Origin: Thermoplasmata archaeon | Lineage (GTDB): Archaea > Thermoplasmatota > Thermoplasmata > Thermoplasmatales > Thermoplasmataceae | Assembly: GCA_021797735.1 (NCBI GenBank) | Contig: JAJZZE010000025.1 | Location: forward strand, 1 to 63,208 | DNA: 63,208 nt | Direction: 5' to 3' | Shown: one piece after another, positions 1-8,248 of the stretch | Position numbering within the stretch: the first letter of the stretch is position 1 | How the letters are laid out: every line of letters begins with the position of its first letter | Notes under the pieces: model-generated | What the model saw: the letters and a program-made list of their open reading frames with translations, nothing else | Database searches by the model: none | Told to the model about the DNA's origin: nothing | Made by a program: the position numbers and the translations under genes

Positions 1-75
1 AAATAGGAGGGATTATGAAACTTGATGAAATTGTAAGAAGGTAGTGTACCCACAGCACTGAAACAAAAAAAAGCC

Positions 76-280
76 ATGAAATGCCCACTCTGTAATCAAC
101 AAAAATAAAATTGATGTAAAGTCACGAGTAAGATACCTGAATAAGGAGGATTATAAACAGATGTATAAGGAAAACAGTATTCTTCTTGGGATATTGGCAT
201 TAATATTCGGTGGCATAATACCGGGCATATTATTACTCATAGTCAGGGATAAACTGAATGAAAAAATAGTAAATAATTAA
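76..280 (+). pseudogene. broken small zinc-ribbon/membrane protein gene
   Basis: ATG at 76 opens a frame reading MKCPLCNQQK and then stops; one frame over, translation continues as a basic stretch followed by a strongly hydrophobic helix (about residues ILLGILALIFGGIIPGILLL) and ends at 280. Together they look like one small protein with a CxxC half zinc knuckle plus one membrane segment, broken by a frameshift. The 3' part could still be made alone from ATG 161 (39 aa), which has an AGGAGG Shine-Dalgarno-like run at 145-150. The family is not recognised; a similar CxxC-plus-helix layout occurs in the intact gene at 62594. The frameshift is read directly from the sequence; that the two parts once were one gene is inference. 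Confidence 0.35.
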
Positions 281-380
281 AAACATCCTTAAAATGTTAT
301 ATTTTCAATTTATTTTACTAAATAATTTTTTACACAGCATTTTGATAATTTGTCACCCATCCATATTTTTAATAATAAAC

Positions 381-391
381 GTTATAAATTA
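381..391 (+). promoter_or_regulatory. TATA-like box of the aminotransferase gene
   Basis: GTTATAAATTA lies 18-28 nt ahead of the ATG at 409 with no Shine-Dalgarno sequence between. This is the spacing expected for a leaderless archaeal transcript, and the same arrangement recurs before many genes of this window. Confidence 0.45.
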
Positions 392-408
392 ATAATTAAT
401 CCCCGATA

Positions 409-1548
409 ATGGTATCCTCAAGGGTAAATAAAATTAACGAGTCTGCAACTGTAAGTATGTCAAACAAGGCAGCCGAATTGAAGGCACAGGGCAAAACAAT
501 ATATAATTTCGGTATCGGTGAGCCGGATTTCACAACACCCAAGGAAATTATAGATTATGCATATAAGGAGGCACTTGAGGGCAAAACCCATTATACACCC
601 TCCGCAGGTATAATGGAATTGAGAGAAAAAATAGCCGAGAAAATGAAGAAAAAGAATAACATCGATACAGAAGCAAAAAATGTTCTTGTTACCCCCACAA
701 AATTTTCCCTGAATCTTGCATTGTATTCCATAATAGATGAGGGTGATGAGGTTTTACTGCCTTCACCGTATTATGTATCCTATCCCGATATAGTAAAGAT
801 AAATAGTGGAAAAAATGTAATAGCTGAAACCGATAATAATTATGAATTTGATCTGGATTTAATGAGAAAATACGTTTCACCAAAAACAAAGGTATTTATG
901 TTAAATAATCCTGTAAATCCTACAGGCAAGGTTTACTCAGAAAAATCCCTAAGGGAGCTATCTGATTTTATTATTGAAAATAATTTATATTTAATTTCAG
1001 ATGAAATATATGAGGATTTAATTTATAAAGGAAAAATGTTCTCACCCGGGAGCATCAAGGAAATGGAGGAAAGAACCATAACTATCAGTGGTTTTTCCAA
1101 GAGCTATGCAATGACAGGATGGAGAATCGGATATATGGTGGCACCCGAAGAAATCATAAAGGCATCAAATAAGATCCAGCAGCAGACATTAACATGTACG
1201 CCTTCAATATCACAGTATGCGGCCTTAAAGGCTCTGGACGATGAAAAAAGTGTTATTGAAATGAAAAATAAATTCAGCAAAAGAAGGGATCTGGCAGTAT
1301 CCATGCTTAAGGAAATAGATGGCCTATCATTATATGAGCCAGAGGGGGCATTTTATGTATTTCCGGAATACGATGCTGATATGGAATCCGATGATCTGGC
1401 TATGGATTTGCTGAATAAGGAAAATGTTATTGTGACTCCCGGCGATCCGTTCGGTGCAGAAAAGCATTTCAGAATATCATACGCAGCATCAGAAGAAACA
1501 ATAAAGGCCGGTATATCGGGGATAGCTGATTATTTTAACAAACTTTAA
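409..1548 (+). CDS. PLP-dependent aminotransferase, class I/II (aspartate aminotransferase family)
   Basis: A 379-residue fold-type I aminotransferase of the AspC/ARO8-like archaeal group, predicted to transfer the amino group of aspartate or an aromatic amino acid to 2-oxoglutarate in the cytoplasm. Visible landmarks are the N-terminal FGIGEPDFTTP substrate loop, the NNPVNPTGKVYS motif, the ISDEIYEDL strand with the PLP-pyridine aspartate, the Schiff-base lysine in SGFSKSYAMTGWRIGY (Lys231) and the C-terminal FRISYA arginine that binds the alpha-carboxylate. Length is normal for the family. The ATG at 409 sits about 25 nt after a TATA-like box, so it is probably leaderless. Substrate preference cannot be read from the sequence. 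Confidence 0.9.
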   Translation: MVSSRVNKINESATVSMSNKAAELKAQGKTIYNFGIGEPDFTTPKEIIDYAYKEALEGKTHYTPSAGIMELREKIAEKMKKKNNIDTEAKNVLVTPTKFSLNLALYSIIDEGDEVLLPSPYYVSYPDIVKINSGKNVIAETDNNYEFDLDLMRKYVSPKTKVFMLNNPVNPTGKVYSEKSLRELSDFIIENNLYLISDEIYEDLIYKGKMFSPGSIKEMEERTITISGFSKSYAMTGWRIGYMVAPEEIIKASNKIQQQTLTCTPSISQYAALKALDDEKSVIEMKNKFSKRRDLAVSMLKEIDGLSLYEPEGAFYVFPEYDADMESDDLAMDLLNKENVIVTPGDPFGAEKHFRISYAASEETIKAGISGIADYFNKL

Positions 1549-1688
1549 ATTTTTTAATTTATAGGGTTTGGAACATAATTATTCTATCCTTATTTTCAGT
1601 TAACGGTATGCAAAACCTTTATTTTAGCTTTCCTTACATAAATTTATATAATGTTCTTATATTTTCCCGTATATGACTGCCTATAAAA

Positions 1689-1871
1689 CTTGTTACACAG
1701 AAATATACACCATCACAAACCATTACTGAACTACAGAAACAGTTTACTGCAATGACAGATATATGTATAACCAGAGCTATAGACAATAATATTACATCAG
1801 GGAACAGCCTCTCAGAAGTTGTATACAGGGAGTTAAGTGAGAATTTTAATGGATGTTACTGCATATATTAA
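1689..1871 (+). pseudogene. transposase remnant, TnpB-like N-terminus
   Basis: An open stretch without a start codon reads LVTQKYTPSQTITELQKQF and continues through an amphipathic segment containing ITSGNSLSEVVYRELSENFN before a TAA. This resembles the N-terminal part of IS200/IS605 TnpB (IS1341-type) proteins, where a short helical stretch is followed by an L-x-K-L-V-Y-x-x-[IV]-R-E-x-F motif. The rest of the gene is missing; the following 190 bases to 2063 hold only further short scraps in other frames. Assignment rests on pattern memory only. Confidence 0.35.
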
Positions 1872-2063
1872 TATTGCATTACGGGGCCGGATAAGGCTAA
1901 AACGATCCAGGCTATAGCTAAAAGGCTATTCAGGTGAAGCAATGGTACTGGAATGTTCTGCCCCAGGCGGGTGAACTAATCCAGAAAGTCGATGGATAGG
2001 AGGCTATTGCCCTGCAGCTAATTTATAGAAATATATTTATAAAGCCATTAAATAATATTATCT

Positions 2064-2426
2064 GTGATCAGAATAAAAAGGGTCTATGATAAAAATATCG
2101 ATACAGATTATAAGAAAATTCTGATAGATGGCTTGTGGCCACGTGGCATAAAAAGGGATAATATAGATATCTGGTTAAAGGAAATTGCACCGTCAAAAGA
2201 CCTGAGGGAATGGTACGGCCATAACGCCGATAGGTGGGAAGAATTCAAAAAACGCTATAGCAGTGAACTTGAAAACAGTAAATATATCAATGAAATAATA
2301 AATTTATCCGGGAAATATAATATCGTTCTACTATATGCAACAAAGGATAAAGAACATAGCAATGCGTTGGTTTTATACAATTTTTTAAAAAATAAAAATA
2401 TTGCCAGTTTTGATAAATTGTTATAA
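2064..2426 (+). CDS. DUF488 family protein
   Basis: A 120-residue protein of the DUF488/YeaO family, whose biochemical role is unknown. The family signature is clear: IRIKRVYDKN at the start, LIDGLWPRGIKRD near residues 22-34, IWLKEIAPSKDLREWYGHN near 36-56 and the F-x-x-R-Y-x-x-E-L segment. Start is GTG at 2064, about 20 nt after a TATA-like AAATAATATTA, so translation is probably leaderless. Its 3' end overlaps by 6 nt the convergent SufR-like gene. No functional link with the suf genes is evident. Confidence 0.85.
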   Translation: MIRIKRVYDKNIDTDYKKILIDGLWPRGIKRDNIDIWLKEIAPSKDLREWYGHNADRWEEFKKRYSSELENSKYINEIINLSGKYNIVLLYATKDKEHSNALVLYNFLKNKNIASFDKLL

Positions 2427-3074
2427 TTTAATTTCAACAACACATTTACTGTCCCCGTCAGGGAAATTCTCAAGCAGTGTAAAATTATTATTCAGGGTAT
2501 CATCTATTATTGATTTTTCCAGGGAGCCACATACAAGTTCCTTATTATTTTTTGCAAGCTCATAAAATATGCAGTTATGCCTTATTATTTTTACACAGTT
2601 CCCATCTATTTCCATTTTTGCATAATACCCGAGTTTATTCAGTATGTTTACATAGCTTTTCAATTTTTCAATCTTTTCTTCCCTTGATAATAAATTTAAT
2701 GACATATTGTCTGAATCTATATCATGTACCATCCTATCCGCAATTTTTACAAGTATATTGTTAAGCTTTGCAGTTCCGAATTCACTTTCTATTTCCTTTA
2801 ATAATAATGATGAGAAGTTAATATACTGTTTTGGAAAGATCTGCATCCCCCTCTCTGTTAATTTATAGTATTTCTTCGGTCTTCCAGTTTTTACCCTTAA
2901 AAAATATGATGAAACAAGATTTTTATTTTCAAGATAACTTATATGCTCTCTCACAGCATTTTTATTTATTTCCAGTATAACTGACAGTTCGTCAAGCGTT
3001 TTATCCTCGTATAATAATGAATTTAATATCGAACTTTTATTGGTACCAAGATAATCGTTTACAACTTCTTCCAT
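2421..3074 (-). CDS. sufR: SufR-like Fe-S-sensing winged-helix repressor
   Basis: A 217-residue regulator divergent from sufC. Residues 12-75 form a winged helix-turn-helix (LDELSVILEINKNAVREHIS then a wing rich in basic residues, TGRPKKYYKLT). The C-terminal half carries Cys168, Cys182 and Cys211 in the pattern C-F-Y-E-L-A ... C-G-S-L-E ... G-D-S-K-C, matching the cluster-ligand cysteines of SufR proteins, which bind an Fe-S cluster and repress the suf operon when clusters are plentiful. Cys160 is additional. Family assignment is by motif and by position beside suf genes; the operator candidates at 3104-3151 fit autoregulation. Confidence 0.8.
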   Translation of the reverse strand: MEEVVNDYLGTNKSSILNSLLYEDKTLDELSVILEINKNAVREHISYLENKNLVSSYFLRVKTGRPKKYYKLTERGMQIFPKQYINFSSLLLKEIESEFGTAKLNNILVKIADRMVHDIDSDNMSLNLLSREEKIEKLKSYVNILNKLGYYAKMEIDGNCVKIIRHNCIFYELAKNNKELVCGSLEKSIIDDTLNNNFTLLENFPDGDSKCVVEIKL

Positions 3075-3103
3075 GTTATCACTTATATATTATATTTTAA
3101 TAT

Positions 3104-3120
3104 AAATACTTATAGTATTT
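3104..3120. promoter_or_regulatory. inverted repeat, candidate SufR operator 1
   Basis: AAATACT-TAT-AGTATTT is a perfect inverted repeat with 7-bp arms in the sufR/sufC intergenic region, about 30-46 nt upstream of the sufR start and adjoining its TATA-like stretch. A bound dimer would block sufR transcription. Confidence 0.5.
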
Positions 3121-3127
3121 TAGTTAC

Positions 3128-3151
3128 TTTAAACATAATAAAATGTTTAAA
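3128..3151. promoter_or_regulatory. inverted repeat over the sufC TATA box, candidate SufR operator 2
   Basis: TTTAAACAT-N6-ATGTTTAAA is a perfect inverted repeat with 9-bp arms. Its right arm overlaps the TTTAAATA element at 3147-3154, which is placed correctly for a leaderless sufC mRNA starting at 3175. Occupancy would therefore exclude TBP and shut off sufCBD. Confidence 0.55.
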
Positions 3152-3174
3152 TATGAATTTGTAATGATACATCA

Positions 3175-3918
3175 ATGAGTGAAACAGTACTTGAAATTAA
3201 AAATTTAAAAGCAAACGTTGAAGATAAGGAAATACTGAAGGGTGTAGACCTGACCATAAAGTCTGGAGAAATTCATGCCCTGATGGGCCCAAACGGTGCA
3301 GGTAAAAGCACTCTGGGTGAGGTATTAATTGGCCATCCAAATTATAAAATTACATCAGGAAAAATATTAATCAACAACAGGGATATAACGAACGCTGCCC
3401 CAGAGGACCGGGCAAAACTCGGTTTATTTCTTGCATTTCAGAGCCCTATTTCAATAAGTGGTGTAAAAATCTCATCATTTTTAAGAATGGCATATAATAA
3501 TTTATATCCTGAAGAAAAAATGCCATTGAAGGATTTCTTCAATATGGTAAAAACGGTAATGAAAGATGTTGATATGGACGAATCATTTATATCAAGGTCA
3601 ATAAACGATGGTTTCTCTGGAGGGGAAAGAAAAAGATTTGAAATATTGCAGATGGTTGTGCTGAAACCAAAGATTGTAATACTGGATGAAATCGATTCTG
3701 GTCTGGATGTTGATGCATTAAAACTCGTTTCTGCAGAGATCAAAAAAATGCACGATCAGAATGTTGGATTTTTAATTATAACCCATTATCAGAGGATACT
3801 AAAGGACATAAAACCTGAATTTGTTCACGTATTGAAGGATGGGAAAATAGTGATGAATGGCGATAAGAGTACATCCGACAGGATAGAAAATGAAGGATAT
3901 GACTGGATAACGGAGTGA
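3175..3918 (+). CDS. sufC: Fe-S cluster assembly ATPase SufC
   Basis: A 247-residue ABC-type ATPase that energises the SufBCD scaffold in Fe-S cluster assembly; cytosolic, no membrane partner. Walker A GPNGAGKST begins at residue 38, the ABC signature SGGERKR at residue 148, Walker B ends with the catalytic Glu172 in VILDEIDSGLD, and the H-loop is in LIITHYQRIL. The SGGERKRFEILQM stretch and the LDEIDSGLDVDAL segment are SufC-specific. First gene of sufC-sufB-sufD; its stop overlaps the possible GTG start of sufB. The ATG at 3175 is probably at the 5' end of the transcript. Confidence 0.95.
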   Translation: MSETVLEIKNLKANVEDKEILKGVDLTIKSGEIHALMGPNGAGKSTLGEVLIGHPNYKITSGKILINNRDITNAAPEDRAKLGLFLAFQSPISISGVKISSFLRMAYNNLYPEEKMPLKDFFNMVKTVMKDVDMDESFISRSINDGFSGGERKRFEILQMVVLKPKIVILDEIDSGLDVDALKLVSAEIKKMHDQNVGFLIITHYQRILKDIKPEFVHVLKDGKIVMNGDKSTSDRIENEGYDWITE

Positions 3919-6425
3919 TAGATATGGAAGATTATAGTAAGGATGAGGAAATAGAAAAATTAACTGAAAGTTTAAAGCATAGCAAAAAATCGGATTTTGA
4001 ATTTTATGATAAAATCAATCCGGTTTATTCAACAGGTAAAGGTTTAAGCAGTAAAATAGTTGAGGAAATATCAGAGATTAAAAAAGAGCCTGAATGGATG
4101 AAAAGAATGAGGTTAAAGGCACTGGATATATTTTTCTCAAAGCCAATGCCAACATGGGGCCCGGATTTATCAGAGATAAACTTTGATGAGCTTACATACT
4201 ATACAAAACCTGGAGAGTCAAAGGCAAAAAACTGGGATGATGTGCCAGACCAGATAAAGGACACATTCAGTAAATTAGGTATACCACAGATGGAGCAGAA
4301 ATATTTAGCAGGATCTGTGGCACAATATGATAGTGAGGGTGTTTACGGTAGCCTGAGAAAGGAATGGGAAGATAAGGGTGTTATATTTACAGACCTGGAT
4401 ACCGCAGTACAGAAATATCCTGATTTAGTAAAGGAATATTATTGCAAGGCAATACCGCCGAGTGATAATAAATTTGCAGCCCTGAACGGTGCAGTATGGT
4501 CAGGGGGTTCATTCTTATATGTACCGAAAAACGTTACAATAGATATGCCATTGCAGACATATTTCAGGTTAAACGGTGAACAGAGTGGGCAGTTTGAACA
4601 CACAATAGTAATAGCTGATGAGGGCGCCAAAGTTCACTATATAGAGGGCTGCCTGCCTGAAGATGAACTGGTAAGCCAGGGTGATAAGTTTGCAGAGATA
4701 TATGATTTATACACTAATGATGAGGTTATCTCTAATACTGGGAACAAGAGAAAAATAGCAAGGAAATATGTGCACCCATACAATGGATACATGTATAAAA
4801 TTACACCGTTATCTACAGGAAACGCCTTCAGGGCTACATCCGAACATCCCGTATTGAGTATTAAGAAAGAGGGTGTTGCATCGAGAATTAGAAACGGTAA
4901 ATACGAAATATCCACAGAGGAATTGATGAAAGCAACTCCGGAATACCGCAGGGTTGATGAATTAAGCACTGGCGATTTTATGGTATATGTATCACCAAAA
5001 GAAACAGTTGATGACCCATCTATGGATGGCAATATACTGAAGATTCTGGGTTTATATACTGCCAGAGGGACTGTATCATTTAATAAATCATCGAATATAT
5101 CCCAGTTATCATTCTCGTTCGGTAACTCCGGTAAGGAAATTGCATATGAACTATATGGAATAATAAGGGATCTGGGAGAACAGGTAAATATATCCAGGGT
5201 ATCTGATAAATATTATACAGTATCAACACATTCAAGGAAACTAACTGACATATGCTCGGACAATGCGGGTAAATATGCTGACCAGAAGGTATTTTCGGAT
5301 AAAATTATGAAACTTCCACCTGAAAAGCAGATGCTGTTACTGGAATATTACAGAAAGGGTGATGGCAGCATACACACCAGAAAGGGCAGTTCAGGGATGG
5401 TAAAACTTTCAACATCGAGTAAAATGTTAGCATTCCAGGTACAGGAAATGTTATCAAGGAACAGTATCTTTGCCGGCATCACAATAAGAAAAGCACCAAA
5501 AGGCCACATTAACGGGAATGGAATTAACAGTAAGGAACAGTATATAATAGGATATACTAAAAATATAAAATCCAGCAGGGTAAGGCATAAAGATAACTAT
5601 TATTATGTGCCCATTAAAAAAATAGAGAGAAAAGAATACAATGATATAGTCTATAATTTAGAGGTGGAAACAGACGATTCATATCTCGTGAAAGGTTTCG
5701 CTGTACATAACTGCACTGCCCCGAAATACAATACAAGTTCATTGCATACCGCAATAGTTGAAATATATGCCAGAAAACACTCTGATGTAAAATATACAAG
5801 TGTCCAGAACTGGTCCGACAGTGTATATAATTTACCTGTGAAAAGGGCATGGGTAGATGAAGGTGCACATATGGACTGGGTCACCGGCGAACTCGGATCA
5901 AAGGTAACGATGATATATCCATCATCATATCTCCGTGGGAGAGGAGCATCAACATCTAATCTACAGATAACACTGGCAACAAAGGGCACATTTAAGGATG
6001 CGGGTGGAAAGGCAATACATATGGCACCGGACACAACATCAAGGATTGTATCAAAATCTATAAGCCTGGATGATGGGTTAACGGCATACCGTGGACTGGT
6101 AAGAATGAATGAGGGTGCAAAAAACGCAAAAAGCCATGTACAGTGTGATGCATTATTGATAAACAATGATTCAAAGAACTATACATACCCATACGATGAG
6201 ATATATGAACCCACAGCAACATTCAGCCATGAGGCAACAGTTGGAAAAATTGGAACCGAGGAGCTGACATATCTGAGATCCAGGGGATTAAGTGAGGATG
6301 AGGCATCATCAATGATAGTCCTTGGATTCATGGATGATATTATGAAGGAGATACCTATGGAATTTGCCGTTGAGATGAACAGGCTAGTAAAGCTGGAAAT
6401 GTCAAAAATGGGTGCTGTAGGATAA
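3915..6425 (+). CDS. sufB: Fe-S cluster assembly scaffold SufB with in-frame intein
   Basis: An 836-residue precursor: N-extein residues 1-245, intein 246-599, C-extein 600-836, giving a mature SufB of about 482 residues, the usual size. Extein landmarks are the GVWSGGSFLYVPKNV-like region, YIEGC/TAP at the splice junction and, after the intein, LHTAIVEIYARKHSDVKYTSVQNWS and SFSHEATVGKIGTEEL-like segments, all typical of SufB. It forms the SufBC2D scaffold with its neighbours. Start may be GTG 3915, overlapping sufC, or ATG 3924, which is equally plausible. The intein interrupts the conserved Gly-Cys-Thr-Ala-Pro strand, so no functional SufB exists without splicing. Confidence 0.93.
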   Translation: MIDMEDYSKDEEIEKLTESLKHSKKSDFEFYDKINPVYSTGKGLSSKIVEEISEIKKEPEWMKRMRLKALDIFFSKPMPTWGPDLSEINFDELTYYTKPGESKAKNWDDVPDQIKDTFSKLGIPQMEQKYLAGSVAQYDSEGVYGSLRKEWEDKGVIFTDLDTAVQKYPDLVKEYYCKAIPPSDNKFAALNGAVWSGGSFLYVPKNVTIDMPLQTYFRLNGEQSGQFEHTIVIADEGAKVHYIEGCLPEDELVSQGDKFAEIYDLYTNDEVISNTGNKRKIARKYVHPYNGYMYKITPLSTGNAFRATSEHPVLSIKKEGVASRIRNGKYEISTEELMKATPEYRRVDELSTGDFMVYVSPKETVDDPSMDGNILKILGLYTARGTVSFNKSSNISQLSFSFGNSGKEIAYELYGIIRDLGEQVNISRVSDKYYTVSTHSRKLTDICSDNAGKYADQKVFSDKIMKLPPEKQMLLLEYYRKGDGSIHTRKGSSGMVKLSTSSKMLAFQVQEMLSRNSIFAGITIRKAPKGHINGNGINSKEQYIIGYTKNIKSSRVRHKDNYYYVPIKKIERKEYNDIVYNLEVETDDSYLVKGFAVHNCTAPKYNTSSLHTAIVEIYARKHSDVKYTSVQNWSDSVYNLPVKRAWVDEGAHMDWVTGELGSKVTMIYPSSYLRGRGASTSNLQITLATKGTFKDAGGKAIHMAPDTTSRIVSKSISLDDGLTAYRGLVRMNEGAKNAKSHVQCDALLINNDSKNYTYPYDEIYEPTATFSHEATVGKIGTEELTYLRSRGLSEDEASSMIVLGFMDDIMKEIPMEFAVEMNRLVKLEMSKMGAVG
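4650..5711 (+). other. SufB intein with degenerate LAGLIDADG endonuclease
   Basis: Intein of 354 residues inside SufB (precursor residues 246-599). Block A starts with CLPEDELV (Cys246); block B has TSEHPVL (Thr308-x-x-His311); block F is YNLEVETDDSYLV and block G is FAVHN ending in Asn599, followed by Cys600 of the C-extein. All residues needed for class 1 splicing are present. The centre has two LAGLIDADG-like motifs: LGLYTARGTV (residues 379-387), where the usual acidic residue is Arg384, and LLEYYRKGDGS with Asp483 retained. Loss of one catalytic acid predicts an inactive homing nuclease while splicing must stay active. From memory, a SufB intein is known in Ferroplasma; I could not check whether it is the same one. 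Confidence 0.9.
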
Positions 6426-6451
6426 ATATTTTTTAATTTTTGGTGATATTA

Positions 6452-7666
6452 ATGATTGAAGATTATCTGGACACATTAAATGAGAGATTTAAGCAATTTG
6501 ATATAGAATACAGGAAACAGGCATATATTTATTATCTTAAATACCCGGATCCGCCATATAAGGAAAGCCCTGACCGTAAGGAATATGTACATATAACTGA
6601 AGATGAACTTGAAAGGATGGCATATGGAGAAGTATCCATAAGCGTAAAAAAGGATGAAAAAATAGATAGCGATTTTGATTTAATTGTCACGGATTCGGAA
6701 TTTAAAATAAAAAATAAGAGAAAAGATGTGTATATATCAAATATGGACAATGCATTTACTGAAAAAAGGGAATTATTTGATAAATATGTTGATGGTGAAT
6801 TCGGGGAATATAACAGGGAATATTTAATAAATTTTTCATATGAAAATGGGTATTTCATATATGTACCGGATGATACCACGGCGGAATTAAAAATAGAATC
6901 ATTGCAGGATTCAAATTCATCATTTACATTTAAAAACGTGATAATTATTGGCAGAAATTCAAACGTTGAAATTACAGATATATATGAGAAGAATAATGTT
7001 GGCAAAGGTGTCCATGGAAGGAATATATATTTATTCTGTGAAGAAAATTCAAGGGTTACATATAATTATATACAGAATGAGGGGAAGGACATAACAAATT
7101 TAACATATGTAAGGCCAACACTATACAGAAATTCTGAAATAAAAATAATAGATGTAAACATAGGTTCCAGAAAGGTATTTTATAATCATGAAAGTAAAAT
7201 GTATGATAACACAACAATGAAATCGTACGGCATAAATGTATCAAAGGGCTTACAGGAAATGGATATCTGGGATTCAAGTTTACAGTACGGCAAATATTCT
7301 AACTGTGACATAAATATAAAGGGCGTTGTATTTGACCATAGTTCAACAATGCATCGTGGTAATATTGATATTGAGCCTGAAGGCATAAAGTCCACCGGGT
7401 TTTATGGATCAGCAATTCTTTTAATGTCCGAAAACGGTAAAGGCAATTCAAAACCCGCATTATTAATAAAAAACAACGATACAAAATCGAAGCATTCCTC
7501 ATCAATATCAAGTTTAGATCCGGAACAGGTATTCTATTTACGTTCCAAAGGATTAAACGAAAAAGAATCTGAGAAACTCATAATAGAGGGATTTATTGGA
7601 TATATCAATGATATAACAAACAATACGTTTTTAAAGGACAGTATAAACAAATTATTAAAATTATAA
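6452..7666 (+). CDS. sufD: Fe-S cluster assembly protein SufD
   Basis: About 404 residues, a beta-helical SufB paralogue that pairs with SufB and SufC in the Fe-S scaffold. The first 130 residues are the family's variable helical part; the central region has YENGYFIYVPDDTTAELKI and alternating short strands, and the C-terminus has the diagnostic FDHSSTMHRGNID, STGFYG and LDPEQVFYLRSKGLNEKES motifs with the conserved histidine/aspartate environment. ATG 6452 is preferred: GGTGAT precedes it by 9 nt, while upstream TTG and GTG codons in frame at 6440-6443 lack support. The gap after sufB is 26 nt, so one operon is likely. Confidence 0.88.
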   Translation: MIEDYLDTLNERFKQFDIEYRKQAYIYYLKYPDPPYKESPDRKEYVHITEDELERMAYGEVSISVKKDEKIDSDFDLIVTDSEFKIKNKRKDVYISNMDNAFTEKRELFDKYVDGEFGEYNREYLINFSYENGYFIYVPDDTTAELKIESLQDSNSSFTFKNVIIIGRNSNVEITDIYEKNNVGKGVHGRNIYLFCEENSRVTYNYIQNEGKDITNLTYVRPTLYRNSEIKIIDVNIGSRKVFYNHESKMYDNTTMKSYGINVSKGLQEMDIWDSSLQYGKYSNCDINIKGVVFDHSSTMHRGNIDIEPEGIKSTGFYGSAILLMSENGKGNSKPALLIKNNDTKSKHSSSISSLDPEQVFYLRSKGLNEKESEKLIIEGFIGYINDITNNTFLKDSINKLLKL

Positions 7667-7752
7667 TTTTTATAAACTATGTTCCGTGGCCATGGCAATT
7701 ATCTGCAATTAGAGCTGTTTCATTCATATTACATTTCATATTGATTATAAAA

Positions 7753-8217
7753 TTAATTTTTTATTAGATCGGAAGACCTTTTATAAAATATATCTCTCAG
7801 TAATAACAGAGCCTCAAAATTTTCTGTGCCGAATCTGTTTTTGTAATCTTCCTTTCTTGATAATTTTCTATAATAATACAGTACCTCTATTACCTTTGTG
7901 CAGGCCCTGAATGCAATCTTTGCAGCCCTGTTATCGCTTAATATAATGCTATAATCATCCTTCCAGCCCTTTTCCTGTGGCAATTTTTTTAAAAACTGGA
8001 AATCTTCAGCTTTTTCTCCCATTATTATAAAATTTTCTAATGACTTTATGTAATTAACAATTTTTTTATAATTATCTGAAAATTCTATATCAAGTTTTAT
8101 CAGGTTTGATGTTATGCTTGCCAGTTCATATTCTTTCACAAAATACATCTGTATATCACTGTCAAAATCCTCATCCTTATCAGATACCATGCAATGAAAC
8201 GTTGTAAATTCATTCAT
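7753..8217 (-). CDS. conserved-looking hypothetical protein
   Basis: A 154-residue, mostly helical, charged soluble protein with no recognised domain; two regions of possible coiled coil lie near residues 45-70 and 110-145. ATG at 8217 and the neighbour's coding sequence upstream (DMT transporter, same strand, 31 nt gap) suggest co-transcription with that transporter. Codon use matches the rest of the window, so it looks like a real gene, but no function can be offered. Confidence 0.65.
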   Translation of the reverse strand: MNEFTTFHCMVSDKDEDFDSDIQMYFVKEYELASITSNLIKLDIEFSDNYKKIVNYIKSLENFIIMGEKAEDFQFLKKLPQEKGWKDDYSIILSDNRAAKIAFRACTKVIEVLYYYRKLSRKEDYKNRFGTENFEALLLLRDIFYKRSSDLIKN

Positions 8218-8248
8218 ATTTTTTATATTAATTTATCCAATAAATACT

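Noticed and set aside
1104-1304. Minus-strand frame inside the aminotransferase, and dozens of similar frames inside other genes
   Set aside because: They follow from the codon bias of the real gene on the other strand and show no homology or start signals.
2064-3074. DUF488 gene as part of the suf regulon
   Set aside because: It is convergent with sufR, has its own TATA-like box and no suf-like function.
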